Source: Kitasatospora sp. NBC_01287
Lineage (GTDB): Bacteria > Actinomycetota > Actinomycetes > Streptomycetales > Streptomycetaceae
DNA length: 64,000 bases
Assembly (NCBI RefSeq): GCF_026340565.1
Contig: NZ_JAPEPB010000001.1
Location: 2,573,501 to 2,637,500, forward strand
Direction: 5' to 3'
Below the pieces are notes generated by a model that saw only the letters and a list, made by a program, of their open reading frames with translations, was not told the DNA's origin and did not search any database. Shown here in pieces: positions 46,645-55,524 of this stretch. Position 1 is the stretch's first letter; each line of letters opens with the position of its first letter. Made by a program: the position numbers and the translations under genes.

Positions 46645-47778
46645 TCAGCGGCGCTGGACCAGCTCGTCGTAGGTGCTGAGCACCTGCGCCACGGTGGCGG
46701 CCTCGTCCGGCCAGGTCTCGGCCTGGAGGGGGCCCGCCTCGGCGAGCGCGGCCCGGCGCCCGGGGTCGGCCAGCAGCGAGCGGACCGCCGCCGCGAGCGC
46801 CGCCGGGTCACCGCCGGGGACCAGCTCGGCGGCGTCGCCGACCAGCTCGGGGATCCCGCCGACCGCGGTCGCCACCAGCGGCACCCCGGCCCGCAGCGCC
46901 TCCTGGGCGACCAGCGAGCGGGCCTCCCACCGGCTGGGGATCACCACCAGGTCGGCGGCGGCCAGCAGTTCGGGCACGTCGGCGCGGTGGCCCAGCAGCC
47001 GCACCGGCAGCTGCTCGGCGGCCACCCGCTCGGCCAGCTCCGCCTGCTGGGGGCCGTCCCCGGCGATCAGCACCAGCACGTCGCCGAGACCGTGGGCGGC
47101 GTCCAGCAGCTGGGCGTAGCCCTTGTGCGGCACCAGTCGGCCCACCGCCAGCACCAGCGGCCGGTCCGGCTCGCCGGGGGCGAGCAGCGCGGCGCGGGCC
47201 GCCGCCCGGTCCAGGCCCGCCACCTCGCGCGGCGGTGCGGCCACCGGGCCGAGCCGGGCATCGGTGGCGCCCAGCTCCCGGGCCCTGGCCACCAGGTCGG
47301 AGGAGGCACCGAGCACCAGGTCGGCGGCGCGCGCCACCCGACGCTCCATCAGCCGCTGCAGCCGCCGCTCCAGGCCGGTGGCCAGCAGGGCGTGATGGAA
47401 CGTCACCACCAGCGGGGTCTCGGGCCGCAGCCCCGGCAGCCGGCCCGCGGTGCGCAGCGCCAGATCGGCGAGCAGGCCGGCCCGCAGGCCGTGCGCGTGC
47501 ACCAGGTCGGCGCCGGTGAAGGCCCGGCGCAGCTCGCCGATCGCGACGGCGTCGCTGCGGGCACCCGAGGTCGGGGTGATCTCCACCGGATGGAAGACCG
47601 CGCCGGTGCGGGAGAGCCCGAAGAGCGCGTCGGACTCGGCGGGTGCGCAGAGGGTCACCTTGACCCCGTGTGCGGTCAGGCCCTGGGCCAGCGAGCGCAC
47701 ATGGGCGCCGATCCCGCCGCTGCCGGCGGACAGCACCAGCACTACGTGCAACTGGCCCGGGTCCGGGGAATGGTCCAC
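46645..47778 (-). CDS. Glycosyltransferase, GT4 family
   Basis: The 377-residue GT-B enzyme has HVVLVLSAGSGGIGAHVRSLAQGL at the acceptor side, VHAHGLRAGLLADL, and donor-side LAVGRLVPHKGYAQLLDAA with IPSRWEARSLVAQEALRAGVPLVATAVGGIPE, a complete EX7E motif. It may act in a cell-wall or extracellular glycan. A GTG start at 47778 is used. It is followed by the convergent GH15 gene and lies upstream-adjacent to recN on the same strand. Confidence 0.92.
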   Translation of the reverse strand: MDHSPDPGQLHVVLVLSAGSGGIGAHVRSLAQGLTAHGVKVTLCAPAESDALFGLSRTGAVFHPVEITPTSGARSDAVAIGELRRAFTGADLVHAHGLRAGLLADLALRTAGRLPGLRPETPLVVTFHHALLATGLERRLQRLMERRVARAADLVLGASSDLVARARELGATDARLGPVAAPPREVAGLDRAAARAALLAPGEPDRPLVLAVGRLVPHKGYAQLLDAAHGLGDVLVLIAGDGPQQAELAERVAAEQLPVRLLGHRADVPELLAAADLVVIPSRWEARSLVAQEALRAGVPLVATAVGGIPELVGDAAELVPGGDPAALAAAVRSLLADPGRRAALAEAGPLQAETWPDEAATVAQVLSTYDELVQRR

Positions 47779-47910
47779 GTCGTATCGCTCTCACTTAGAA
47801 AACCAAGCTCCGTCGCCACCATGCCAGGTCGCGAGGGCTCTTGGACAGTCGGCACCACGGGCGGGGCCGGTCGGCACCACGGGCGGGGCTCAGGCCTGCT
47901 CGGGCGGGGC

Positions 47911-49656
47911 TCAGGCCTCCTTGGGCCCGCGGGCGGCGGCCAGCAGCTCCTCGGCGTGCGCCCGGCCCAGCTCGGAGTCCTCCAGGCCGGCCAGCATCCG
48001 GGACAGTTCGCGCACCCGCTCCTCGTCGCCGAGGGTCTTCACGCCACTGCGGGTGACCGTGCCGTCGTTGGTCTTCTCCACCACCAGGTGGCGGTCGGCG
48101 AAGGCCGCGACCTGCGGCAGGTGGGTGACCACCACGACCTGGGCGCTGCGGGCCAGCTTGGCCAGCCGCCGCCCGATCTCGACGGCCGCCTTGCCGCCGA
48201 CGCCCGCGTCCACCTCGTCGAAGAGGTAGGTGGGCACCGGGTCGGAGGCGGCGAAGACCACCTCGACGGCGAGCATCACCCGGGAGAGCTCACCGCCGGA
48301 GGCACCCTTGGCGATCGGGCGCGGCGCCGCGCCCGGGTGCGGCGCGAGCAGCACCTCGACCTCGTCCACGCCGTGCGAGCCGTAGGCGACGGTGCGGCCC
48401 TGAAGCTCCAGGCCGTCCGGGTCCTCGATCCGGCTCAGCGCGAAGGTGACCTTGGCGTGCGGCATGGCCAGCTCGGTCAGCTCGGCCGAGACCGCCTGGG
48501 CGAACCGGCCGGCCGCCGCCTGCCGGGCGGCGGAGAGCTCGGTGGCCAGCACGGCCAGGGCGGCGCGCAGCTCGGCCTCCTCGGCGGCCAGCTCCTCGAT
48601 CCGCTCGTCGTCGCCGTCCAGCTCCACCAGCCGCTGGGCGCCCTGCTCGGCCCAGGCGACCACCTCGGCGGTGCCGCCCTCGACGCTGCCGTACTTGCGC
48701 AGCAGCTGGGCCAGCACCGCGCGGCGCTCCTCGACCGCGGCCAGCCGGGCCGGGTCGGCGTCCAGGTCGTCGGCGTAGAGCGCGAGGTCGCCGGCCACGT
48801 CGGCGAGCAGGTAGCCGACCTCGGCCAGCCGCTCGGCCAGCGTGGCCAGCCGCTCGTCGTGGCTCCGCACGCCCTCCAGCGCGCGGCGGGCCTGGCCGAG
48901 CAGGGTGCCGGCGTCCAGCGTGTCGGGGTCGCTAGGATCGCCGGCCAGCGCGGCGTGCGCGAGCACGGCGGAGGAGGAGAGCGCGTCGGCGTGCCCCAGC
49001 CGCTCGGCCTCGGCGGCCAGCTCCACCTCCTCGCCGGCCACCGGTTCGGCGGCGGCGACCTCCTCCAGGCCGAAGCGGAGCAGATCGGCCTCCTGGGCCC
49101 GCTCCCGGGCCTGGGTGGTCAGCTCGGCCAGGGCCGTGGAGACCTCGCGCAGCCGCCGGTAGCCGGCCCGGTAGCGGGCCAGCGCGTCGGCCACCGCCGC
49201 GCCCGCGTAGCGGTCCAGCGCGCCGCGCTGGCGGGCCGGGCGCAGCAGCCGCTGCTGGTCGCTCTGGCCGTGCACCGCGATCAGGTCTTCGCCCAGCTCG
49301 GTGAGCAGGCCCACCGGCACCGAGCGGCCGCCGACGTGCGCGCGTGAGCGGCCCTCGGCGGAGACGGTGCGGCTGATCAGCAGCGCGCCGTCGTCCAGCT
49401 CCGCGCCGGCCTCCAGTGCGCGCAGTGCCGCCGGGGAGTCGGCGGGCAGGGTGAGCCGGCCCTCGACCACGGCCCGCTCCGCGCCGCCGCGGACCAGCCC
49501 GGGGTCGGCCCGACCACCGAGCAGCAGGCCCAGACTGGTCACCACCATGGTCTTGCCCGCACCGGTCTCACCGGTCACGACGGTGAAGCCGGGTGCCAGC
49601 TCCACCACCGCGTCGTCGATGACACCAAGATCCCGTATCCGCATCTCGTCCAACAC
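47911..49656 (-). CDS. recN: DNA repair protein RecN
   Basis: The 581-residue SMC-like ATPase acts in double-strand break repair. It has the N-terminal LDEMRIRDLGVIDDAVVEL and Walker A TGETGAGKTMV, a central coiled-coil region, and the C-terminal signature KGASGGELSRVMLAVEVVFA with Walker B PTYLFDEVDAGVGGKAA. Length and layout are normal. GTG start at 49656. In related genomes nadK and tlyA lie just upstream; here a yczE/MocR pair separates them. Confidence 0.96.
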   Translation of the reverse strand: MLDEMRIRDLGVIDDAVVELAPGFTVVTGETGAGKTMVVTSLGLLLGGRADPGLVRGGAERAVVEGRLTLPADSPAALRALEAGAELDDGALLISRTVSAEGRSRAHVGGRSVPVGLLTELGEDLIAVHGQSDQQRLLRPARQRGALDRYAGAAVADALARYRAGYRRLREVSTALAELTTQARERAQEADLLRFGLEEVAAAEPVAGEEVELAAEAERLGHADALSSSAVLAHAALAGDPSDPDTLDAGTLLGQARRALEGVRSHDERLATLAERLAEVGYLLADVAGDLALYADDLDADPARLAAVEERRAVLAQLLRKYGSVEGGTAEVVAWAEQGAQRLVELDGDDERIEELAAEEAELRAALAVLATELSAARQAAAGRFAQAVSAELTELAMPHAKVTFALSRIEDPDGLELQGRTVAYGSHGVDEVEVLLAPHPGAAPRPIAKGASGGELSRVMLAVEVVFAASDPVPTYLFDEVDAGVGGKAAVEIGRRLAKLARSAQVVVVTHLPQVAAFADRHLVVEKTNDGTVTRSGVKTLGDEERVRELSRMLAGLEDSELGRAHAEELLAAARGPKEA

Positions 49657-49719
49657 GGAGACGACCTTACGAGACCCCGGCCCCGGCGCGCGACGAGCCG
49701 GGGCCCAGGGGGCCGAAGT

Positions 49720-50394
49720 TCATTCCTTCCGGGCCTCCGCGTCCGGAACGGCCCGGCCCTCCACCGGAACGGTCCGGCTCTCCACGGTCGGGACCGCGCA
49801 CCAGCGCAGGAAGAACTGCGCCAGCGGGCCGATCGCCAGTGCGTACGCGATCGTCCCCACCCCCGCCTGGCCGCCCAGCAACATGCCGACCAGCAGCACG
49901 GTCAGCTCAAGGCCGGTGCGCATCAGGCGCAGCGAGCGGCCGGTGCGCCGGTGCAGGCCGGTCATCAGGCCGTCGCGCGGGCCGGGGCCCAGGCCCGCGC
50001 CGATGTAGAGGCCGGTGGCCAGCCCGTTGAGCAGGATCCCGGCGGTCAGCAGCGCGATCCGCGCGGCGAGGCCGTGCTGGACCGGCAGCAGCGCGATGGT
50101 GCGGTCCATCGCCACGCCGAGGATCAGCACGTTGCCGAGCGTCCCGATGCCCGGGCGCTGGCGCAGCGGGAGCCAGAGCAGCAGCACGCAGACGCCGGTC
50201 AGGTTGACCACCGTCCCGATGCTCAGGCCCAGCCGTTCGGCCAGCCCCTGGTGGAAGACGTCCCAGGGGTCGAGCCCGAGCGCGGCGCGGTAGGTCAGGC
50301 CGTTGCTGACGCCGTACAGCACCAGGCCGCCCAGCAGCTGGGGCAGGCGGCGGCCGAGGGTCGAGGTGTCGCGGGGCAGGGCGAGGATCGCCAT
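49720..50394 (-). CDS. yczE: YczE-like membrane protein
   Basis: The 224-residue protein has about five hydrophobic segments and the YczE/YitT-like layout (LLGGLVLYGVSNGLTYRAALGLDPWDVFHQGLAERLGLSIGTVVNL, read in parts, and GLYIGAGLGPGPRDGLMTGL). The function of YczE is not firmly known. The ATG at 50394 has AAGGAG 6 bases upstream. It is divergent from a MocR-type gene, and a yczR-yczE regulatory pairing of this kind is documented in other bacteria. Confidence 0.88.
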   Translation of the reverse strand: MAILALPRDTSTLGRRLPQLLGGLVLYGVSNGLTYRAALGLDPWDVFHQGLAERLGLSIGTVVNLTGVCVLLLWLPLRQRPGIGTLGNVLILGVAMDRTIALLPVQHGLAARIALLTAGILLNGLATGLYIGAGLGPGPRDGLMTGLHRRTGRSLRLMRTGLELTVLLVGMLLGGQAGVGTIAYALAIGPLAQFFLRWCAVPTVESRTVPVEGRAVPDAEARKE

Positions 50395-50460
50395 CGAGGG
50401 CTCCTTACGGACGGTGCACGGGCCCACTGCCGTCGAGCGGGCCGCCCTGCCATGATGGGA

Positions 50461-50505
50461 AGTCCACTGGCCTCGCTTACAGGGCCAATCCGAGTGAAGT
50501 GGACT
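50461..50505. promoter_or_regulatory. MocR operator candidate
   Basis: In the 118-base divergent gap, AGTCCACT (50461-50468) and AGTGGACT (50498-50505) form a perfect outer inverted repeat. TGGCC and GGCCA form an inner pair. Paired repeats of this sort are typical MocR-regulator sites. Confidence 0.6.
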
Positions 50506-50512
50506 GCTCCCG

Positions 50513-52018
50513 ATGAGCGACTGGCAGAGCACCATCACGCCGCCCGCCCTCGCCCGGCTGCTGCGCGCCACCCCCGCGTCGGCCACCGCGGGGCGGCAGC
50601 GCCGCCCCGCCTACCGGGCGCTGGCCGCCCAGGTCCAGCGCCTGGTCAGCGAGGGACGGCTGCCGGTGGGCACCCGGATGCCCGCCGAACGCGAGCTGGC
50701 CGCCGCCCTGGAGCTGAGCCGGACCACCATCGCCACCGCCTACGAGACGCTGCGCGCCGAGGGCTACCTGCACAGCCGGCGCGGCTCGGGCAGCTGGACG
50801 GCACTGCCCGCCGGCAGCTCGCCGCCCACCGACGCGCTCTTCCCGCTGCCGCCCGACTCCTGCGGGCAGCTGATCGACCTGGGCGCCGCCTCCCCGGCCG
50901 CGCCGCAGCCGCTGCTCGCCGAGGCCGCCGCCCGCGCCATGGAGCAACTGCCCGCCTACGCGCTGGGCCACGGCCACTACCCCACCGGCGTCCCGGTGCT
51001 GCGCGAGGCGGTGGCCCAGCGGTTCACCGAGCGCGGGCTGCCCACCACCCCCGACCAGATCCTGATCACCACGGGCGCGATGAGCGCGCTCGACCTGGTG
51101 CGGCGCGGGCTGCTGCGGCGCGGCGACCGGGTGGCCGTCGAGTCGCCCAGCTACGCGCACCAGCTGCGCGCGCTGCGCCAGTCCGGAGCCCGGCTGGTGC
51201 CCGTCCCGCAGCACCGGCCCCAAGGCGCCGAGCAGCTGCCGCGCTGGGACCTGGACGACTGGCGCCAGGTGCTGCGCGGCGCGAGCCCGCGCCTGGCCTA
51301 CCTGATCCCCGACTTCCACAACCCGACCGGTGCGCTGATCGGCGAGGAGCAGCGCCGCGAGCTGCTCGCCGCCGCCCGGGCCGCCGGGACGACGGTGCTG
51401 GCGGACGAGACGATGGCGGAGCTGGGCTGGGGCACCGACCGGATGCCCCGGCCGATGGCCGCGCTGGACCGGACCGCCGAGGTGGTCACCGTGGGCTCGG
51501 CCGGCAAGCTGATCTGGGGCGGCCTGCGGGTCGGCTGGATCAGGGCCTCACCCGCGCTGGTCCGGCGACTGGCCGCCGACCGGATCCACATCGACGTCGG
51601 CACGCCGGTGCTGGACCAGCTGATCTGCGCGGCCCTGATCGGCGAGCGGTTCACCGAGCTTCGCGAGCACCGGCTGGCCCGGCTGCGCGAGAGCGTGGCG
51701 GCGCTGCTGCCGGCCCTGCGCGAGCACCTGCCGAGCTGGCGGTTCGCCGAACCGGCCGGCGGCATGACGCTCTGGCTGGACACCGCCGGCCTCTCGGGCG
51801 CGGCCCTCGCCCGGGCCGGCGAGCAGCTCGGCCTGCGGATCGCGATGGGCTCGCGATTCGGGACGGACGGCGCCTTCGAGGCCTTCGTCCGGCTGCCGCT
51901 GACGGTGCCCGCCGCGGCCGCGACCACCACCGCCGAACGGCTGGCGGCCGCGGCGGCGGTCGCGGCGGCGGAGCAGGGCCGGCACGGCGCCCCGGCGGCG
52001 GAGGCGCTGGCCGTCTGA
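50513..52018 (+). CDS. yczR: MocR-type (GntR HTH plus aminotransferase-like) regulator, YczR-like
   Basis: The 501-residue protein joins an N-terminal GntR winged-helix (RLVSEGRLPVGTRMPAERELAAALELSRTTIATAYETLRAEGYL) to a fold-type I aminotransferase domain with HNPTGALI, ADETMAELGW and the PLP lysine in VGSAGKLIWGGLRVGW. MocR proteins bind PLP or an amino-compound adduct and regulate a neighbouring gene. Here the divergent yczE is the obvious target. ATG at 50513 lies just right of the inverted repeat. Both genes together interrupt the usual recN-nadK order. Confidence 0.93.
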   Translation: MSDWQSTITPPALARLLRATPASATAGRQRRPAYRALAAQVQRLVSEGRLPVGTRMPAERELAAALELSRTTIATAYETLRAEGYLHSRRGSGSWTALPAGSSPPTDALFPLPPDSCGQLIDLGAASPAAPQPLLAEAAARAMEQLPAYALGHGHYPTGVPVLREAVAQRFTERGLPTTPDQILITTGAMSALDLVRRGLLRRGDRVAVESPSYAHQLRALRQSGARLVPVPQHRPQGAEQLPRWDLDDWRQVLRGASPRLAYLIPDFHNPTGALIGEEQRRELLAAARAAGTTVLADETMAELGWGTDRMPRPMAALDRTAEVVTVGSAGKLIWGGLRVGWIRASPALVRRLAADRIHIDVGTPVLDQLICAALIGERFTELREHRLARLRESVAALLPALREHLPSWRFAEPAGGMTLWLDTAGLSGAALARAGEQLGLRIAMGSRFGTDGAFEAFVRLPLTVPAAAATTTAERLAAAAAVAAAEQGRHGAPAAEALAV

Positions 52019-52049
52019 CCGCCACCGCCACCGCGTTGGTGACGGACAG

Positions 52050-52949
52050 TCAGCAGAGCGAGCGGCCGCGCCAGCCGGTCACCGGCAGCGCGAACTTGGC
52101 CACCAGGCGATCGGTGAACGGCGCCTGGTGCAGCCGGGCCAGCCGGACCGGCACCTTGCCGCGCCGCACCTCCACCCGGGCCCCGGCCGGCAGCTCGAAG
52201 GAGCGCCGCCCGTCGCACCAGAGCACCCCGTGCGGCGTCTTGGGCATCACCTCGACAGCCAGCACCGAGTCCGGCGAGGTCACCAGCGGCCGGGCGAAGA
52301 GCGCGTGCGCGCTGATCGGCACCATCAGCAGCGCCTCCACCTCCGGCCAGACCACCGGGCCGCCGCCGGAGAAGGCGTAGGCGGTGGAACCGGTCGGGGT
52401 GGAGAGGACCACCCCGTCGCAGCCGAAGTTGGACACCGGACGGCCGTCCACCTCGGTGACCACCTCCAGCATCCGCTCCCGGGAAGCCTTCTCCACCGAG
52501 GCCTCGTTGAGCGCCCAGTCCTCGTGCACCACGTCGCCGTTGGTGCGGACCAGCACGTCGAGGGTCATCCGCTCCTCGACCTCGTAGGCGCCGTCCACCA
52601 CTCGCTCGACCACCACGGCCAGGTCGTCCCGCTCCGCCTCGGCCAGGAAGCCGACCCGGCCCAGGTTGATGCCCAGCATCGGCAACCCGGTGTCCCGGGA
52701 GAGCTCGGCACCGCGCAGCAGCGTGCCGTCGCCGCCGGCCACCAGGATCAGTTCGCAGCCGTCGGCCGCACCGTGCCCCGCCCGCACCGTCTCCACCCCG
52801 TCGGGCAGATCGAGGTCGACCGCTTCGGCGGCCAGCAGCCTGATCCTGATGCCCGCCTTCAACAGGCCCTCGACCAACTGCTCGACACTGCGCAGCGCGG
52901 CCTCCCGGCCGGTGTGCGCGATCAGGAAGACCGTACGTCCCTCGCTCAT
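52050..52949 (-). CDS. nadK: NAD kinase
   Basis: The 299-residue enzyme phosphorylates NAD to NADP. It has VFLIAHTGREAALRSV, the ILVAGGDGTLLRGAEL catalytic GGDGT, LPMLGINLGRVGFLAE, NEASVEKASRERMLE, and the CDGVVLSTPTGSTAYAFSGGGPVV block. Standard length; ATG at 52949. It follows tlyA after a 123-base gap on the same strand. Confidence 0.96.
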   Translation of the reverse strand: MSEGRTVFLIAHTGREAALRSVEQLVEGLLKAGIRIRLLAAEAVDLDLPDGVETVRAGHGAADGCELILVAGGDGTLLRGAELSRDTGLPMLGINLGRVGFLAEAERDDLAVVVERVVDGAYEVEERMTLDVLVRTNGDVVHEDWALNEASVEKASRERMLEVVTEVDGRPVSNFGCDGVVLSTPTGSTAYAFSGGGPVVWPEVEALLMVPISAHALFARPLVTSPDSVLAVEVMPKTPHGVLWCDGRRSFELPAGARVEVRRGKVPVRLARLHQAPFTDRLVAKFALPVTGWRGRSLC

Positions 52950-53072
52950 GCCCTCTCCCTACGTCCACCGGGTCGCGTGTTGTCGCCCTTCGCACCAGGG
53001 CCCACGACGTGCTGCCCTGGACCGGTCCCCCCGCTGCCGCGGCGCCGGCCTCGACGCACCTGTCCCGGCAGC

Positions 53073-53885
53073 CTAGCGGGGCCCCTCGGCGACGGCCCGG
53101 TCCGCCTCGGCCGGATCGAGCTGCGGTGCGTCACGCCGCAGCCACAAGAAGTACTCAACGTTACCGGAAGGGCCGGGCAGCGGGCTGGCCGTCACCGCGC
53201 GTACACCAAGGCCCAACTCCCATGCCTGTCCGGCCACCTGACGGACCATCTCGGCCCGCAGCTGCGGGCTGCGGACCACGCCGCCGCTGCCGAGGCGCTC
53301 CTTGCCGATCTCGAACTGCGGCTTGACCATCAGCACCAGGTCGGCGTCCGGCGCGGCGCAGGAGGCCAGGGCGGGCAGCACCAGGCCGAGCGAGATGAAG
53401 GAGAGGTCGCCGACCACCAGGTCGACCGGCTCACCGCCGATCAGCTCCACGGTCAGCTCGCGCACGTTGGTGCGGTCCATCACGGTCACCCGGTCGTCGC
53501 TCTGCAGCGACCAGGCCAGCTGCCCGTAGCCGACGTCCACGGCCAGGACACCGGCCGCCCCGGACCGCAGCAGCACGTCGGTGAACCCGCCGGTGGACGC
53601 GCCCGCGTCGAGCGCCCGGCGGCCCTGGACCACCAGGCCCTGCGGGACGAAGGCGGCGAACGCGCCGGCCAGCTTGTGGCCGCCGCGCGAGACGTAGTCC
53701 GGGTCGTTCTCGTCCTTGGCGACCACCACGGCCGCCGAGGTCTCCACCTGGGTGGCCGGCTTGGTCGCGGTGGCCCCGCCGATGCTCACCCGCCCGGCCG
53801 CGATCAGCTCGCTGGCGTGCTCGCGCGAGCGGGCCAGATTGCGGCGGACCAGCTCTGCGTCGAGTCGGCGTCGTGCCACTGCCAC
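53073..53885 (-). CDS. tlyA: TlyA rRNA (2'-O) methyltransferase
   Basis: The 270-residue protein has an N-terminal S4 domain (RRRLDAELVRRNLARSREHASELIAAGRVSIGG) and an FtsJ-like SAM methyltransferase domain (RRALDAGASTGGFTDVLL, VDLVVGDLSFISL). TlyA methylates cytidines in 16S and 23S rRNA and affects capreomycin sensitivity. Start is at 53885. It lies in the streptomycete order small ORF / tlyA / nadK. Confidence 0.95.
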   Translation of the reverse strand: MAVARRRLDAELVRRNLARSREHASELIAAGRVSIGGATATKPATQVETSAAVVVAKDENDPDYVSRGGHKLAGAFAAFVPQGLVVQGRRALDAGASTGGFTDVLLRSGAAGVLAVDVGYGQLAWSLQSDDRVTVMDRTNVRELTVELIGGEPVDLVVGDLSFISLGLVLPALASCAAPDADLVLMVKPQFEIGKERLGSGGVVRSPQLRAEMVRQVAGQAWELGLGVRAVTASPLPGPSGNVEYFLWLRRDAPQLDPAEADRAVAEGPR

Positions 53886-53930
53886 GGGTGGTTCAGCTCC
53901 TAGCGGTTCAGTTCTCAGCGGTCCAGCGGT

Positions 53931-54167
53931 CTAGCTGTCGTCGAGGGTGGTGAGGATGGTGCTCAGGGTCTCGTGGACATCTTCGTACACGGCCGCGTGC
54001 TCGGTGGTGGGCACCCCGTCCAACACCGCGAGGCGGTCCAGGGCGGCGTCGACCCCGGGGTGGCCGGTGGGGTCCAGCGGGACGCCGAGCGGCTCGGGCT
54101 CCGGCTCCCACGGGCTCACGGCCTCGGGTGCCGGAGGTGCCGGAGGTGCCAGGGGCGGCTCAGACAT
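53931..54167 (-). CDS. Small conserved unknown protein upstream of tlyA
   Basis: The 78-residue product starts with a Pro/Ala/Glu-rich stretch and ends in one ordered segment (GVDAALDRLAVLDGVPTTEHAAVYEDVHETLSTIL, read in parts), probably two helices. No function is known. Its ATG overlaps the stop of the H1-tailed gene by 8 bases, so it is likely co-translated; tlyA follows after 45 bases. Confidence 0.75.
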   Translation of the reverse strand: MSEPPLAPPAPPAPEAVSPWEPEPEPLGVPLDPTGHPGVDAALDRLAVLDGVPTTEHAAVYEDVHETLSTILTTLDDS

Positions 54168-54972
54168 CGCCGGTGTCCGTCCGGGGCTTCGGCGCGCGGG
54201 CGGCCTTCTTGGTGGCGGGCGCCTTCTTGGCAGCGGCCGTCTTCTTGGTGGCGGGCGCCTTCTTGGCAGCGGGCGCCTTCTTCGCGGCCGGCTGCTCGGC
54301 CGCGGCCTTCTTCGCCGCGGCCTTCTTCGGCGCGCTCTTCTTCGCCGGGGACCGCTTCGCCGCCGCCCGCTTCACCGCCGGCGGCTCCTGCGGCTGCGGC
54401 TCCAGCGGGCCGGTGGCGAAGCCTGCGGCCTCGCCTTCCTCGCCCTCCTCACCCACATCGCCCTCCTCGCCTGCCACGCCGGCCGGGGGCTCGGGCTGCC
54501 AGCCCTCCGCGAACAGGGCCTCCGCCCGACCGGCCGGGAAAGTCGATCCGCCCGACTTCTCCCGCCTCGGGCCTGAATCCGCGCCCGACTCGGCACCGGC
54601 CTCGGCCTCGGCTGCCTCGCGGTCGGTGCCCTCCAGGTCGTGCAGCTTGCCCTCCAGGTAGGCGAGGACCACGCCGACCTTCACCACCTGGTCGCCCAGC
54701 CGGCCGACCCGCTCGACCGCCTTCTCGGCCTCCGCACGGGCCAGGCCGAGCGCCAGGTCCAACCCGCCCCGGCCGACCGTCACGAACTCCTGGGTCAGGG
54801 TCTCCAGCCGCTGGACGACCGGCGGCAGCTGGGTCGCCACGGTGCGCTCGGCCGCCGCCAGGTCCACCCCGGCGCGCTCCAGCAGCTCGGCCGCCGTCCC
54901 CACCGCCCGGCGACCGACCGCCTCCGCGAGCCCGGTGGCCACCTCCACGTACCCCCGAAGCAACTGCCGCAT
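54160..54972 (-). CDS. Phasin-like protein with histone H1-type tail
   Basis: The 270-residue product starts with about 120 residues of amphipathic helix (LLRGYVEVATGLAEAVGRRAVGTAAELLERAGVDLAAAE, read in parts; LEGKLHDLEG). An acidic linker follows (EEGDVGEEGEEGEA), then a C-terminal 75 residues of (A/P)AKK repeats like histone H1 or streptomycete HupS tails. Such tails usually bind DNA or RNA. The ATG at 54972 has GGAGG 9 bases upstream. It heads the small ORF / tlyA / nadK group. Confidence 0.8.
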   Translation of the reverse strand: MRQLLRGYVEVATGLAEAVGRRAVGTAAELLERAGVDLAAAERTVATQLPPVVQRLETLTQEFVTVGRGGLDLALGLARAEAEKAVERVGRLGDQVVKVGVVLAYLEGKLHDLEGTDREAAEAEAGAESGADSGPRREKSGGSTFPAGRAEALFAEGWQPEPPAGVAGEEGDVGEEGEEGEAAGFATGPLEPQPQEPPAVKRAAAKRSPAKKSAPKKAAAKKAAAEQPAAKKAPAAKKAPATKKTAAAKKAPATKKAARAPKPRTDTGDV

Positions 54973-55125
54973 CTCCCGGTGCCTCCTCCATGCCGTCCTG
55001 GCCGTGCTGTGCCCGGAAACGACGCTACCGCGTCCGCCCACCGGCGCGCGGCAGCACTGGGCGCCCGGCGCAACCGGCCGCACCCGGTACCGTGGCCCGA
55101 CACCCCTGACCCCGGAGGCGAGACC

Positions 55126-55473
55126 GTGGCCGAACCAGAGGAGTGCCGCACGGCGCTGGAGCAGCTCAGCCGGAACCTGGCACAGGCGGGCGGCGACCTA
55201 CGCCGGGCGGCCGCGCTGGACCGCTCGCTCAGCTGCTGGCTCACCGACCTGGACCTGACCTTCACCGGCGTGCTGCGCGGCGGCCGGATCGAGGACCTCG
55301 CGCAGGCACCCGGCGCCCCCGGCACCAAGGCCGCGATCCGGCTCACCATGACCAGCGATGACCTGGTCGCGCTGGTCGGCGGCCGGCTGAACTTCGCCGG
55401 CGCCTGGGCCGGCGGCCGGGTCAGGCTGGAGGCGGGCTTCCGCGACCTGCTCCGGCTGCGCACCCTGCTCTGA
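55126..55473 (+). CDS. SCP2 sterol-carrier-like protein
   Basis: The 115-residue protein has an SCP2-like lipid-binding fold: LDLTFTGVLRGGRIEDL and a C-terminal IRLTMTSDDLVALVGGRLNFAGAWAGGRVRLEAGFRDLLRL (read in parts). GTG at 55126 is 7 bases from GGAGG. It is divergent from the H1-tailed gene and convergent to the HAD gene. It may bind a lipid or acyl ligand. Confidence 0.83.
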   Translation: MAEPEECRTALEQLSRNLAQAGGDLRRAAALDRSLSCWLTDLDLTFTGVLRGGRIEDLAQAPGAPGTKAAIRLTMTSDDLVALVGGRLNFAGAWAGGRVRLEAGFRDLLRLRTLL

Positions 55474-55524
55474 CCCGCTGCCCGCGACCTCGACAGCGGC
55501 CCGCCGCCCCGGGCCGCGGCCCGT

